Shown here: piece by piece, positions 1 to 12,376 of the stretch
How positions within the stretch are numbered: position 1 is the first letter of the stretch
Layout: each line of letters begins with the position of its first letter
NCBI GenBank assembly: GCA_012932295.1
Contig: JAAONU010000016.1
Location: 27,713,290-27,777,289 of the forward strand
DNA length: 64,000 nucleotides
From: Cyclina sinensis
Taxonomy: Eukaryota > Mollusca > Bivalvia > Venerida > Veneridae
Reading direction: 5' to 3'
Translations under genes and position numbers: made by a program
Notes under the pieces: generated by a model
Told to the model about the DNA's origin: nothing
Databases searched by the model: none
Seen by the model: the letters and a program-made list of their open reading frames with translations, nothing else

Positions 1-43
1 AATAATAATAATTAAAAATAATAATAATTATTATTATTATAAG
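1..43. repeat. AAT/ATT microsatellite, cut by the window edge
   Basis: An interrupted run of AAT triplets passes into ATT triplets, so the tract can fold on itself. Its left end lies outside the window. Confidence 0.8.
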
Positions 44-1417
44 GATACTATTTATTATCAATAAAAGTTATCACAATTATATCTTAATCAGTGAAAGAAA
101 CATCGAATAATATTTGAAAACTAAACTAAGTAGAAAAAGCTGATTTCATGTTAAGCGTATGTTTTTAATACATGTATTAAGCATTACTACATATTTCAAT
201 ATATGACAAAATTAGATTTTATCTCTTTCCTTCATAATGAAAAGGCATTGTTAACTGTCATACTGGAGAGCAGCTGCTTGTTATCTTACAGTATATTCTG
301 CCTGTCACAGACGTTAATAAACCATAATATAGAAGTGTGACAATTCGATATACATTTTAGTGAAAGAGTGAATTTCCATCTTCCTTTGTTATGTCAGAAA
401 AGCCTGGTAATCTAACAATTGGATCATGCTTTGATCAGACAGCTCAGAGAAAAGAGAAAATCATGTTTTTATCTCTTTGATATGATCCTACATTATGTTT
501 CTAGTCACGTTTATACAAGTAACATATTTAAGACAAACCGTAGCCATATAATGTCAGCATACACTTATTTTCTATATGATAAACTGATTTCACAAACTTG
601 TACAGACGCCCGTCTACATCATACTACAAATGTATTCTTTTTTAAACTTGAAGTTTCTTCAAAAATGTTTCTATAACAAGTCAGAATATAAAGTTTCGTG
701 TATTTACAGATTTGACTGTTCATTTCATGATTTTATTCTAGAAATCATTATAAGCAAACTCCAATTCTTAAAGTTAGCAGAACTATGTCTCGCAAACAAA
801 ATCGATCTCGTAAAATCTTTGATCATCTAACATAAATGAAATAGAGGAATGCTTTATCAGAATACAGCCTATAGTTTATTTTGACGCCAGCCACATGACG
901 TTTAAGTATTCTTTCATTCAGGAAAAATCTTTACCAAATAACAATATTGAACATGTAACAATGACTGCATGTTTTTCTTGTCAATCCATTAAATTGTACC
1001 GTTATATCATTTGATCAATGCTCAGGGCTGTTCTGGAAGGCGTCAAGAAGCATATAACATTTCATCTTTAGACTCTCAAACGCTTTGTAGAGCACTGTCC
1101 CTATATTTCAAGTAAACATCTTATAATTTTACAAAAATCGAAATATTGCATAGCATTTTCGCATGACATGGAGTGATATTGTCTAAATATATTCTTGTAA
1201 TGTTCAAAAATATCAATACCTTGCGGGTCGTAATGTTTTATGTTATCTATTGAAAGCATTTAAACTGATATTAATGTGCCCTTTTCTCGCTATTTGTACG
1301 TTTAAGATGGTAATAGATTCAGTTTTAGTTTAAAAGAAGAGTTTTAAATATCACGAACACTTCCAAAGGCCTTGATAACGCCCTAGTGCAAACAAGTCGA
1401 GAGAAGTCACAAGATCT
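44..1417. other. AT-rich non-coding DNA, nothing recognised
   Basis: Only short ORFs (85 and 66 codons) with no recognisable domain. No tRNA-like fold, repeat unit or splice-bounded exon was found. Confidence 0.5.
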
Positions 1418-1804
1418 ACAACAATCATTAATTATCATACAAGTACCACTGCTCCTACAATAATCATTAGTTATACAAGTACCACTGCTCCTACAATAAT
1501 CATTAGTTATCATACAAGAACCACTGCTCCTGCAACAATCATTATTTATCATACAAGAACCACTACTCCTACAATAATCATTAATTATCATACAAGTACC
1601 ACTGCTCCTACAATAATCATGAGTTATCATACAAGTACCACTGCTCATACAATAATCATTAGATATCATACAAGTACCACTGCTCCTACAATAAACATTA
1701 GTTATCATACAAGTACCACTGCTCCTGCAGCAATCATTAGTTATCATTCAAGTACAGCCGCTCCTACAATAATCATTAGTTATCATACTAGTACCACTGT
1801 TTCT
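1418..1804. repeat. 39-bp minisatellite, ten units
   Basis: Ten head-to-tail units can be laid out: nine of exactly 39 bp and one (1457-1492) of 36 bp that lost the triplet ATC. The unit starts ACAATAATCATTAGTTATCA and ends ACCACTGCTCCT. Units differ by a few substitutions each. Because all lengths are multiples of three, both strands carry open 13-codon repeats; the minus frame repeats N-D-Y/C-C-R-S-S-G-T-C. No start context, signal peptide or flanking exon supports translation, so a non-coding minisatellite is preferred. Confidence 0.9.
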
Positions 1805-3329
1805 GGAAGAATTTAATTGACATATATAAATCACGAACCCTTACCAGTTCATTTATTTAATTAGTTTAATCATTCAAAGTCTTCAATATCATTTTTAACT
1901 TAATTTACAAATGGTCAGGAAGTATGATTATTTGACCATTGTTCCATGGCTTTGACTATGTTACCTGTTTTAGTCGAAACATGCTTCGCTCTTTCAAAAG
2001 GCAGAAACTAAAATGTGAAATAATGGAAAAAATGGAATAATTATGTAAAACAACTCATTCGCCTTGACACTTTTACCGGAAAGCCATAAAAAGTGTTAAT
2101 TATTTCAATAAACTCATTTTTGATTTATTGTATCATCTGCCCATAGCAAAGATTTGACTGATAACACCTTATCTCGTTCGCTGATACTGACAACAATAAA
2201 AAGTAAATAATGGAAAAATGATGTCGTAATGAAACGCCTCTCACTTCAAAACTGTTGTTTCATTTATATATTTAATGAGCTATTGATTTCAATTGAACAA
2301 CTGTGTCGTGGAGCACGTTGATAACAACAAATAAAAGCCGATGCTACTACACCTTTTAATGAGACACTTTTTGTTGCAATGTTACAAGAACTGATTCATT
2401 ATTTTTCAGGAAAAGATAAAAGTCAAAGATTTATGCATCCGGCTTATTATTTTTTTCATTTATATTTTGCTGTCAATTATTTTAAAGTTTTAATATTTAA
2501 ATAAGCTTGTAAATCTCAACATATAACCTGATATTTGTTCTTTAAAACCTCACTGATAATGAAATATCCTTATTAATATTAAACTGAGATATTATAAAGC
2601 ATCCGTACCAATGTTACAGAGGAACGTCTGTTCTAGATCCGGTAAGATGACTTTAAAGTAGACATTTCAAAGGAAAGAGGTAATTGCTTAATTCGTTGTT
2701 GCTGTATTATTGACCAGCGCCCAATAAACAGCCTGCAATGGCTTTTTAAAATTAGTTTGTAAGGTTTCTGATTTGCCAAATGATAATGATGGCTATCAGA
2801 TATTTAGAAAATGTCGTATTACTGACAGGACAGCACACCAGAAAAATAGTGGAATCGCAACTTTATACATAGATTCATTGGCTGATGTTGCATGGCTGAG
2901 TTCAAGTTGATAATCAAAGCGTTCTACCGTTCAATGAAACTTAATTGATTTATTGAGATTGACGTCATATTTCTATATTCACTCTCCTTTTCCGAACAAT
3001 GACAAGATAAACTTTTGATTTATACGAATGGATTTCTAATTCCGTTTCATCAGACAGACAAACAAAAATAACAAACAGCAATCTTCACTTGTTGACCTTA
3101 CTGCTTGACCGTACAATCGTCTTAGACCAAGCTGTAATAAAAATACAACCGCGCTAACGACAATCAATGATGCTTTGACTTGGGATGCTATCAGGGGGAA
3201 AAGTTTATCACATTTTTTCCTTCATTTGGTCACAAAAAACAACACTTTTTTTGTTTGAAGGCTCGAAGTATTTTCATTTCATCTCAGCAGTTGCAGCTGA
3301 TAGTCAAATTTGTTTCTTGTTTAACTCTT
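1805..3329. other. AT-rich non-coding DNA
   Basis: No gene seen. A perfect CRE-type octamer TGACGTCA lies at 2960-2967. A short similarity between about 2008-2058 and 2198-2240 suggests a small old duplication. Confidence 0.45.
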
Positions 3330-3416
3330 AGTGTAAAAGACATCGATCAAATTAGTGTAAAAGACATCGATCAAATTAGTGTAAAAGACATCGATCAAAT
3401 TAGTGTAAAAGACATC
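3330..3416. repeat. 24-bp minisatellite, 3.6 identical units
   Basis: Three full copies plus a 15-bp partial of a 24-bp unit beginning AGTGTAAAAGACATCGATCA, with no mismatch between copies. Perfect identity implies recent expansion. It adds repeated S-V-K-D-I-D-Q-I residues to an 81-codon ORF that is otherwise unremarkable. Confidence 0.92.
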
Positions 3417-6307
3417 TCAGCTTGATACTATTATTGCAAATCCACAAAGCATGTGTTCTGCACTCTGCCAAGGGCTAATGAATCTTTAACCCTATTTTTC
3501 AAGAATTTACGTTTTTTTTTTATACCTTTAGCTATATTCGAGAAAGAATGAATGACATAACGAAATAGATTTAAACGCAACTGACAAAACATCTTCTACC
3601 AACAATGATAAACAATTAATAGATGAGTTCAAAAAAGTGAACTAAAGTTATAAACTACCGTTAAAAATCCAATAATTGTTCTATAAACAGTAATGCAAAG
3701 GAAAACTAATTGTTGCCGCGTTGTCATAATTTTTGTAAATTGATGTCTGGTTTGGCTTTGAAAACATATTTAAACCACAATTTCCACTACGGCTTTTAAA
3801 GATAAATGGTCCCAGTACAACAGTCTGTTTTATTCTTACAGTTCTTTTTATCTTGAGCAATCGTTCAAATATCTTTAGCATCAGCTGACTTTTACGTTCA
3901 AAACCTGAAAAAATATATATCAGAAACGTGAAAAATTTAAACAGGAAATAAAGCCTTATAAGTTAAACATAGCAACTAAGGCTTCAGGAAACGATATACT
4001 GTTCAAGTAAAGCTTGGTTAATTGCATCTCATTAAATAGCCACAGAGAACCTTTTCGTTTTTACCCAATGTTAAAGTTGAGAAAAAAATCAACGTACATA
4101 TATTTGTCATAATTCCGAGGTAGTAACAAAGGTTTCCTTAAATTTATGAGTTAAATGGTCATTTTACATTTCGATGTAATTGCAACTTGTAATTTTGAAA
4201 TATTCTTATTACTAAATGTAAGATGCCTTATTACCAAAATTCAACAGTGCATGTGGCCATTAATTCAAAGATTAAACTAAAAGTCATATCAAAGAAAAAT
4301 ACTTCACGCTTAAAGCAACTATATGACTGATTTTGTTGCCTAAATATAAGAACACGCTTTCGTTTAAAAGCTCAAAATTCAATCTGGTTCGCTCCAAGAA
4401 TTAAGTTGTCTCAACCGCTATCTTAAAGTCGGTATAAAATTCTCTTACATCTTTCATTACTAAGTTTCATTGTGACGAAGGGAACGTGAAAAATCAATTA
4501 TTCAATAAAGACCCCTGGGGCTTATTTCATTAATATAATGCCATGTATCATATCGCTTTTTTTCCATTCTCAATAAAACTGATTTATGTTGCCGCATTCT
4601 CTTTTATTGCCGATTCCTGCAGATTGTGTCAGTGAAAAGCCTAATTTGCTGGAAAAAAACTGTTATAATTACGGAAGACGTAACGCAGATGATATAAATA
4701 TGGATCATTCCTAGCCTAGATGGTAACCTGTTACATGGATTTAATCTATAATATGAATTTAATCCTTCCTTTTAAAACCTTCAGATGTATTGATTTTGAT
4801 CTTGGGGTTTAATTGAGTTAGCCTATTACAAAAGGACAGATGTTCAAGTATTATAATTCTATCGATGGTTTTTTTAAAGAGAAAGTTTGAAGTTGTTTCA
4901 AACCACCTATTCTCTTTAAGAGGCTATGTGGTTACAGATTTGAACCTGATGTTCTATATTCCGGATACACCCTGGGAACTTAGAACCTTTCCAAATCTAG
5001 AAATAATTGCACTTGACTTTTTTTATTTTACCATACAGTGAATCAATTAAACGAATGAATTTACCAGCAAGCAATTACTAAATGGTGCTTTTACATCAAG
5101 TTCATTATAAAATGACGTCGTTTTTTTATTTTTATGATCAAATAAAAGATTCTTTTTCGAACGGTAATTAAATTTAGGCTGAAACAAAACAGCCATAAAA
5201 GCTCCTCAAAGGTTTCTAATTTCATAACAATTTGTTTAAAGAACGAACTCTTATGTCTCTGCCTAAGTAAAATCAAATAAATCTGAATAACGTTTCTTGG
5301 CAATGGAGGGACAAACATAATTATGACAATATCCATTATTAAATTCTGGACGTGTCTCGAGTCCCATGGAATCAGTACTATTGGTTTCAATAACCTTTAC
5401 TGCAGTTGAACATTTTTTCCCAAGATTTATAGAAATCCATTGAGTACAAAGTTTAAGAACCTTCACCTCATCATGAGCATATAAATTTAAAAAATTGCAG
5501 AAAAAAACACATCAAGCCGTTTAAGGCAACTGTTCGCATTCATTACTGCTCTTAATTTTAAGGTATAGGAGGAATTAGGACGCAGGAATTATTGCTTACT
5601 TAGACTAATCATTGAATATGTAACAATCAAATGATATATTTTCCATCTGTTCTACTTAAAAATAAAATTGTTGTTATTTTCATAATAAACATAATTATAA
5701 CAACAGTAATATGACGTAATTATATATATATTCTTTATTTTTATGAGACAAATCCTGTTGTTTATGAAAAAATCTAAAAATGTTGTCTCGAGAGTAATGC
5801 ATGGTTTCTCATAAACGTAATTTTTGAAAAAGTACTACAAATGTATTGAACGAGCATCTTTTTCGAGTAATGTGATTTCGAAAAAACTTGAAAATTCTTC
5901 CAAAAGAAAATAAATGAAATCGTCTGATCGGAATTTATAAAGATGTATTACAGTGTCAAAGCTATACAAAAAAGTAAATAAAAATATATCAATTTCTTAT
6001 TTCTCCATATTACGGATTTATACATTAAATTTCAAAACAAGAAAAAACCTATTATTTTTTATTTCTTGGTAAAATTTGCAATATTTGCAATGCATTTTGT
6101 TATAGAGAAATGTACATTTTCACGAGATATTGGATCGATTCAAAGGAACATGAGCAAGAAATCAGCAGTCAAAAACATGAAGTTAAAGAAATAAAAAAAA
6201 GAATTTATATTATGTGACTTGCCTTTTATGAATAAAAATAACTGACGGTTACGTCATGATCTTATATTATCTAAACCCCAAGAGCCACCTGTTAATACCT
6301 ATTTTCA
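3417..6307. other. AT-rich non-coding DNA
   Basis: No recognisable gene. Overlapping minus-strand ORFs lie at 5091-5466; the 67-codon one contains five cysteines but matches nothing I recognise. Confidence 0.4.
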
Positions 6308-6324
6308 GCTGTTAGAAGGTCAAT

Positions 6325-7044
6325 TTGTTACTTGTTATTCATCTTGAATTCTGTCTTGCTAAATTTGTGTCTAGCTTGTTAATCTTGTCAAAATATTTCA
6401 AGTTAGAGCTTAAAGTATCACAACTTTCTCTGACAGAAATGAATGATTTATACAAGCAAGGTTTACTGCTTACAATAATATCTGATCATTTTCCACTTAA
6501 CTTACATTATGGTAAAATAAATTTGGTTAACACTAATACACAAAAAATGGCAAAATATTTGTATAAGAAACATAAAATGATAATGTGCACGACAAACACA
6601 GCATTTAATATCTGGAGCTATGACAGATGCATGGTAAAATTATTGTTAATCAACTGCGGGTTAAATTATCTTGCAGTATTTTATATTAGATTTGGTTTTG
6701 GTAACAAACGCACTGACAGCTTGCAGAAATTAAAGAAATTTATAAGTCTGATCAGATCTATAATTATGATTGATTGTGTATTTATGTCATATTTTTAAAC
6801 CGATTTGTCTAAAGTGAATCGATGTCATAAGAATGTCATAAGAAACAATTGGAGAAATGATTCTTCAATTCTTAAATTTCAAGATTTTTGTTATGCGTTT
6901 TTAAATGAGAAACAAACACAGATCAGGACAGTTTTGTTGTTTTATGCTAAACACAGCTTTAAACAAATAGTAGGCCACTATAAACAGATTTTTTGGGTAT
7001 CATACTGGTGGTATCATATTAAACAAAAAATTAAAACAATATGA
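6325..7044 (+). pseudogene. Long open stretch with one in-frame stop; possible decayed coding sequence, unrecognised
   Basis: One frame stays open for 157 codons to a TAA at 6796-6798, then for a further 79 codons in the same frame, 240 codons with a single stop. In DNA this AT-rich, stops are frequent, so the length is unusual though not impossible by chance. A pyrimidine-rich tract ending in TTTTCAG just upstream (about 6302-6308) could be a splice acceptor. There is no in-frame ATG near the left end, so an internal exon or a relic fits better than an intact gene. The translation is rich in Lys, Asn, Ile and Leu, has two hydrophobic stretches near its start and end, and shows no motif I recognise. 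It could equally be a chance ORF. Confidence 0.18.
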
Positions 7045-7354
7045 TGCATCTAGAATTCGAAAGCTACTTCAGAATATATTAAGTCATCTGGGTACAGTCC
7101 GAATTGACCGCCAACCACTATTTCAAGCATATATAAGTGACAGTTTCTTTTTCCAGGTTGAAGTGTTCAAATATCTGATGTTTAAACATAAAAAAGACGT
7201 TAAGAATAAATGATTTTAAGGATTTATAATTTCAAAAAGATACTTACATTCTACAATGTCAATATATAAAGTTCAATAATGTCCATGGAATGGTTCAATG
7301 CAATTCCAAGATTGGAGAAGATGATAACATGAACGTGTTACAGATTAGCTTTTA

Positions 7355-7440
7355 ACAATCGATTTATGTTAAATTTCCTTCATGTTGTTTATCATTTCGT
7401 TACAAGTTCTCTGGCGGTTTGAAATTAAATATCAACATGG
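7355..7440 (+). repeat. Diverged duplicate block beta, copy 1
   Basis: Contains AATCGATTTA, then GAAATTAAATATCAACA about 60 bp on. The same two anchors occur in the same order and at similar spacing near 16195-16280. The similarity is patchy and suggests an old duplication. Confidence 0.4.
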
Positions 7441-8257
7441 AGATTAGGTGTGATTAATAACTGTCTCGTTCTTTTTTTTCATGAAAATCAGTTTTAAACG
7501 GAAGCTTTAAACGGAAGATCTGAAATGTAAACCAAGCAGTGATAAGCAGAAGAAAACAAAACCACCAGTGAGTTTTGTATTACCTAAAATAATTAACAAT
7601 ACAAGATAATCTGCATGTTATAATGGTTGTTTTGTTTTAAATAATGGCTGATGATATTTCTTAAAGAAACGGTCGACAGAATTAAATATCGAATGAGGAA
7701 CGATTTTAAGAGATACTTCAGCTGATAATTCTAACATGTATACTGTATACACACACTATTCATATTTCCGTGCAAAAATAATAAATGATACAATCATCAT
7801 GTAATTTACAGTGTTAAGAATAGAAAAATACAATAATTATATTAAAACGAAAGTAAATTTCCTGCCATGATTTTTTGGCCACTTAATTCAAGAACTTATC
7901 GTTGGAAAAGGACAAATTTTATAAAGAAAATAAATGGTCGAAACTGTGGAATCAAAATCATGGACAAACTGATTCTTGTTAGAATTAAGAGTTTACACAT
8001 TTTTATTAAATTCGCATTTTTCTCTGGATAGTGTTGGTGTACGCAATGCGACATGTGAACGTATAAATAAGAAAAAATGTTTTGCTGGCACAATCAGAAA
8101 AATCCTTGATTATTGTCCTTCAATCACATCTTTTATTGTAAAAGTAAGTTCGGTAGACTCCAAAACAAAATATGTCTGTTTCTATGTAGACCTGCAAAAA
8201 CACATCTCCGTTATTTTCACATTATCCCCCAATCTTAGGTTTATGTCAATCAATTCA

Positions 8258-8330
8258 TATTTCGTCTAGAAAGTGGTTTATGCCAAGTTGGGCAATGTCC
8301 AAGAAATGCGATCAGTTGTAAAACGTTTTC
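8258..8330 (+). repeat. Diverged duplicate block alpha, copy 1
   Basis: Shares the string GTCTAGAAAGTGGTTTATG and following GTTGGGCAATG with the segment near 19,400, and more weakly with those near 10,000 and 11,690. Confidence 0.5.
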
Positions 8331-9963
8331 GTAATAGTCTGAGAAAATTCATCGTTTGTTTAAAGCTCCAGAGATAACTGTAATTGCTTTCCAAATATAA
8401 ACTGCTTAAAAAACTGCCAATCTTTAAATTTGATTTTAAGATATGCACAAGTTGTACAGAAGAAATGTATTTCAATATTTTAAATAAGAACTATATAAAA
8501 CATTTTCCTAAGAGAGTTTGTTGAAAAGGACACAAAGATAAACAAAAAGTGACGAAAACGTTTCCCCCAGAATGTATTTATTTTTCAGTTAATCTCTTTA
8601 AAGGCCGTATTTCCTTTCTTGATGGAACTCTCAGTGACTATATGGCATCAAACTGCTATATCAGTATTCCTTTGTAATTGTTGTTTCCACTGTACCGAGA
8701 CAAAAATCTTGCCACAAAATCAATAACGCTGACAAGCAGAAAGATAAAACGTGTTTCGTTTCCTTTATGCCCATTTTGAACGAAAAACGTCCATTTATGC
8801 GATTGTTCATTGAAAAGTGTTCTTGTGTTTTCCCGCGCCATGTGATATTTGATATAAATCTTTATAACAGTCATAAAAATCACAGTTCAGCATGCATATG
8901 GCGTCAAGAACTTCAAATCTTTTGGTTTATCTTATTTCTTTACAAAATACATTAGCAAGACTTTGTTCAATGTACTAGTCCTATAGAACGTTTTGATCAC
9001 TTCTGTTCTTTTCTCTAATTATCTTTAAAGAAATAACCGAGAAAAACACTGAAATCAACAAACTGCATATTTCTTTTTGCAAAATACAAATGTTCATAGA
9101 AAAACATTGTAAAATCATGTTTGTTCGCGTAGGACGATTGTTTTCGTATTACACGGGAGGAAAGGTGCGCGAATTAAGTCCGCGCTAAAAGTAACAGTAA
9201 ATATAAGAGTTATCCGAATTTAGTGTATGTCCGAAATATATGCATATCATTTCGCCTCTCATCTTTTACTTTTATAATATGATTTTGAACAAAAGAGACA
9301 TTAATTTGTTTTAAGAAATTATGATGACAACGACACGAAGTGTTCACACAAGTGTCTTAAAGAATACCTACTTTATACTTTAAGAAAGGATAATATTCTA
9401 GTATCAAATTACAAAACAATTTTATTTTGCATCACTAAAATTGACAAACATTTTCAAAACACACAGACATGTTCATTGTGATGTTCTCATGTAGAAGCAT
9501 TATGTTTAAGGAAAATCGTAAATCAATGTTGATTGAATTTCCTCGAATAAAGAGCCTTCAGCACTGCCACGATTAAATTGCAATTCCCTTATAAAGTATG
9601 GAAAAAAATTATGCAGATTTATCAACATGCTTCTGCAGACTTCATAACATGACCACGTTAAATAATTTTGTTTGTTGTGAACATAGCTGGGCTTTAATTT
9701 CACTAACAGTTACAAAATACCAAGTAGTTTTAAGATCACAATGAGCATTAATAAAATCATGTATCTGAGGATAAATATCACTGCATTTACATACACACCA
9801 TCTCTGTGTCATGAACTTTAATACACTGTGTTTTGATTTTAGAAACTGTTCGTTTTTGCATAATCAGGTCGGATTAATGATTTTTATTAACATTTGATTT
9901 CTCCCGAATTAACGATTTAGTACACTCGATAAAAATGCGTCTCAGTTTATTGTTTGTTTAATG

Positions 9964-10040
9964 TATTACTGTATTTCCTCTGCTTACAACCAATCTAGTC
10001 TGAAAAGTGTTTTATGAATAAGTCTAACACAGATACGTGA
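9964..10040 (+). repeat. Diverged duplicate block alpha, copy 2
   Basis: TATTACTGTATTTCCTCT followed by AATCTAGTCTGAAAAGTG aligns with the segment at 11,637-11,740, including its upstream part. Confidence 0.4.
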
Positions 10041-11636
10041 TTTGTAGAATGTTATATAGTTTGTGGCTGCTAGACAATAAATGTGTCTTGCTCCCGAATT
10101 TATTATAAAACATGCTGTGAGAAAAGTTGTTTCTGTAGGAGATGTCTGCACGTGACAAATCATGTATCTCGTCAGTCTGTCATTTTGGTAGGACTGTTAA
10201 AAAACATACCAGTCCTATTATTGAGATATTTTGAAATTAGCTATAAATTTATTTAATCTATTAGATATTTTCATTATGTGTATTTAAGATCTTTCAACTA
10301 TTAAACATATATCGGGTAAGGTTAATACATATCCATAGAGTTTTCTTGTTCACCAAACTTATAAACAGTAAATTCACGCACCATCGATAACAGGTGTCTC
10401 AATTTTAATAGAAGTTACATTTTACTTCAATAGTAAAAAGAAATCTGCATTGTTGATGCTTTTGAAGGAAGGAATTACCACTTTAAGCAAAAATGACAAA
10501 GAAAAACTTTAATATTCAATCACGTATTCCATTGTAATGCTGCCTGCAATAACATGGGCTAAGTCGTTTTTTTTTCATGCTGACGTTTACAATTAAACTG
10601 ATCAAAGCAGAACAGATTTTTTTTTGAAATTTCCAAATTAAAACAGAATATTTAAGGATTAGTAGACAACACACACTTTGTATGACAATCAGTATACGAA
10701 CGTTTTGCACTTATTTTTCGTAGCCAAATTTCATAACAAAGAAATATAAATACTACAAAATAATTTGCTGTAAATCTGAAGTTTATTGCAACTGGTCCAA
10801 ATTGCATGCCGTTAAAAAAGAGAAACCAACATTCTGCTTTGCACTAGAATATCAAATCGATTAAGACCTTATTCGAAATCAAACCATTTATCATTTTCCT
10901 CTACATTATAAAATCGTTGAGAGTCTGAAATTTGATAATAACAAGAGGAGGAGGTAATAGAATGTATAATTTATTAATTTTAATTCAGAATAAAAATTGT
11001 TGAATGTTTTGATTGAGTGGAAAATAAAATCAATCATTTAAACATTTAGATTCAATAGGTTATATATTGCGAGCCAAGTGTAAAACCAGCGCCCGGACTT
11101 ATATAATTTACCACGATTGTAACATACTAAGTTTTGTTTCTCGAGTAATTCTGAATGGCGTATCCTTCAGGCTCAAAAAGCAAATCTTGATTTCGTTGAA
11201 AAACATTTAAAGGTGTGTGGATTTTTTCGAATGGTCAGTTTATCAAGAACAGTCAGAAACATTCATGTTTCTGCTCATACTTATCTGGGATAAGACACTG
11301 TCTGAGTGTAAAAAGCAGTTTATCTTCCAGACTTTAAATTTATAAACTAGCCCGAAGTGCCAGATAAAAAAAAAACGAATACGTAATGATTATTTTTGCA
11401 TTGTTGCGAACGGTTTGGTGTTAATACTTCGTAAATACAGACAATATCAAACAGAGTTTAAGGACAAATACTTTAATCTGAGAATTTTTAGTCATCATAA
11501 TTATGTTTTGTGTATCATTAATAACCATTCGCTCGACGAGACAATATAATTTCCGTTAAGGAATATCTCAGGGTATGGTCCTTTACATAAACAGAATGAA
11601 GAGTTTTTGTGAAAGTTTACATATTGGCTACTAGGT

Positions 11637-11740
11637 TATTACTGTTTTTCCTCTTATTAATGTTTACTTTATTCAAATCACATCCGGTCTTGTCTAGAAA
11701 AAAATGTTTATGGCGTGTTCGACATTTCCCTGTACAGACC
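11637..11740 (+). repeat. Diverged duplicate block alpha, copy 3
   Basis: TTATTACTGTTTTTCCTCTT, then CACATCCGGTCTTGTCTAGA and a TTTATGGCGTGTTCGACAT stretch, align with copies near 9,970, 8,260 and 19,400. Confidence 0.4.
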
Positions 11741-12205
11741 AGTCCATGTATGTATGGATGAGTGTAACAAATGACAAGATTTGTAGTATTTTATTGAGTA
11801 AATGGCGAGAGTCAGGGAAAACTAGTAAATCCCGTTCCATCTAAATAAAAAAATAATTCCTGAAAATCAGACGCCTTGTCATCCAGAAAATGTACATGAA
11901 TGTCTTTATGAAAAGTGGTAAGACCTTAACTCAAAGGTTTCTGAAAGTTTTAGTTTTAAGAAACATTTGAATTTCTCTAGAATTATATGTACAACTAAAC
12001 CGGTATGCTTATACATTTTAGTCTTTCATTAGCAATGTAATATTGATAGGCTATGATAATAAAAAGTTTAATTTAAATTAATTTGTCTGTTCACTTGATA
12101 TTGTACTAATAGAGTCTTCTGATTTTCCGTGATACCAGTGTCAATATTTATTTTGAAGATAGTTATATTTCATTCTTAAGTGAACGTTTTTAAATAAGGA
12201 GTTTT

Positions 12206-12376
12206 ACAAAAGGAAACATATATTTTTAAAGGAAGCATATATTACAAAAGGAAGCATATATTACCAAAGGAAGCATATATTACTAAAGGAAGCATATTTT
12301 ACAAAAGGAAGCATATATTTTCGAAGGAAGCATATATTACTAAAGGAAGCATATATTACTAAAACAAGCACATATT
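12206..12376. repeat. 19-bp minisatellite, nine units
   Basis: Nine consecutive units of exactly 19 bp, consensus ACTAAAGGAAGCATATATT, with variation concentrated in the first four bases. The first and last units are the most diverged, as expected where unequal exchange homogenises the middle. Confidence 0.92.

Larger units (their letters stand above)
7045..12205. other. AT-rich DNA with scattered diverged duplicate blocks
   Basis: No gene recognised. Short segments resemble others elsewhere in the window and are listed separately. A small GC-rich inverted motif lies near 9168-9186 (GCGCG ... CGCGC). Confidence 0.45.

Noticed and set aside
5091..5466. Overlapping minus-strand ORFs, one with five cysteines, considered as a small secreted peptide
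   Set aside because: No ATG in the cysteine-containing frame, no signal peptide, no recognised cysteine pattern.
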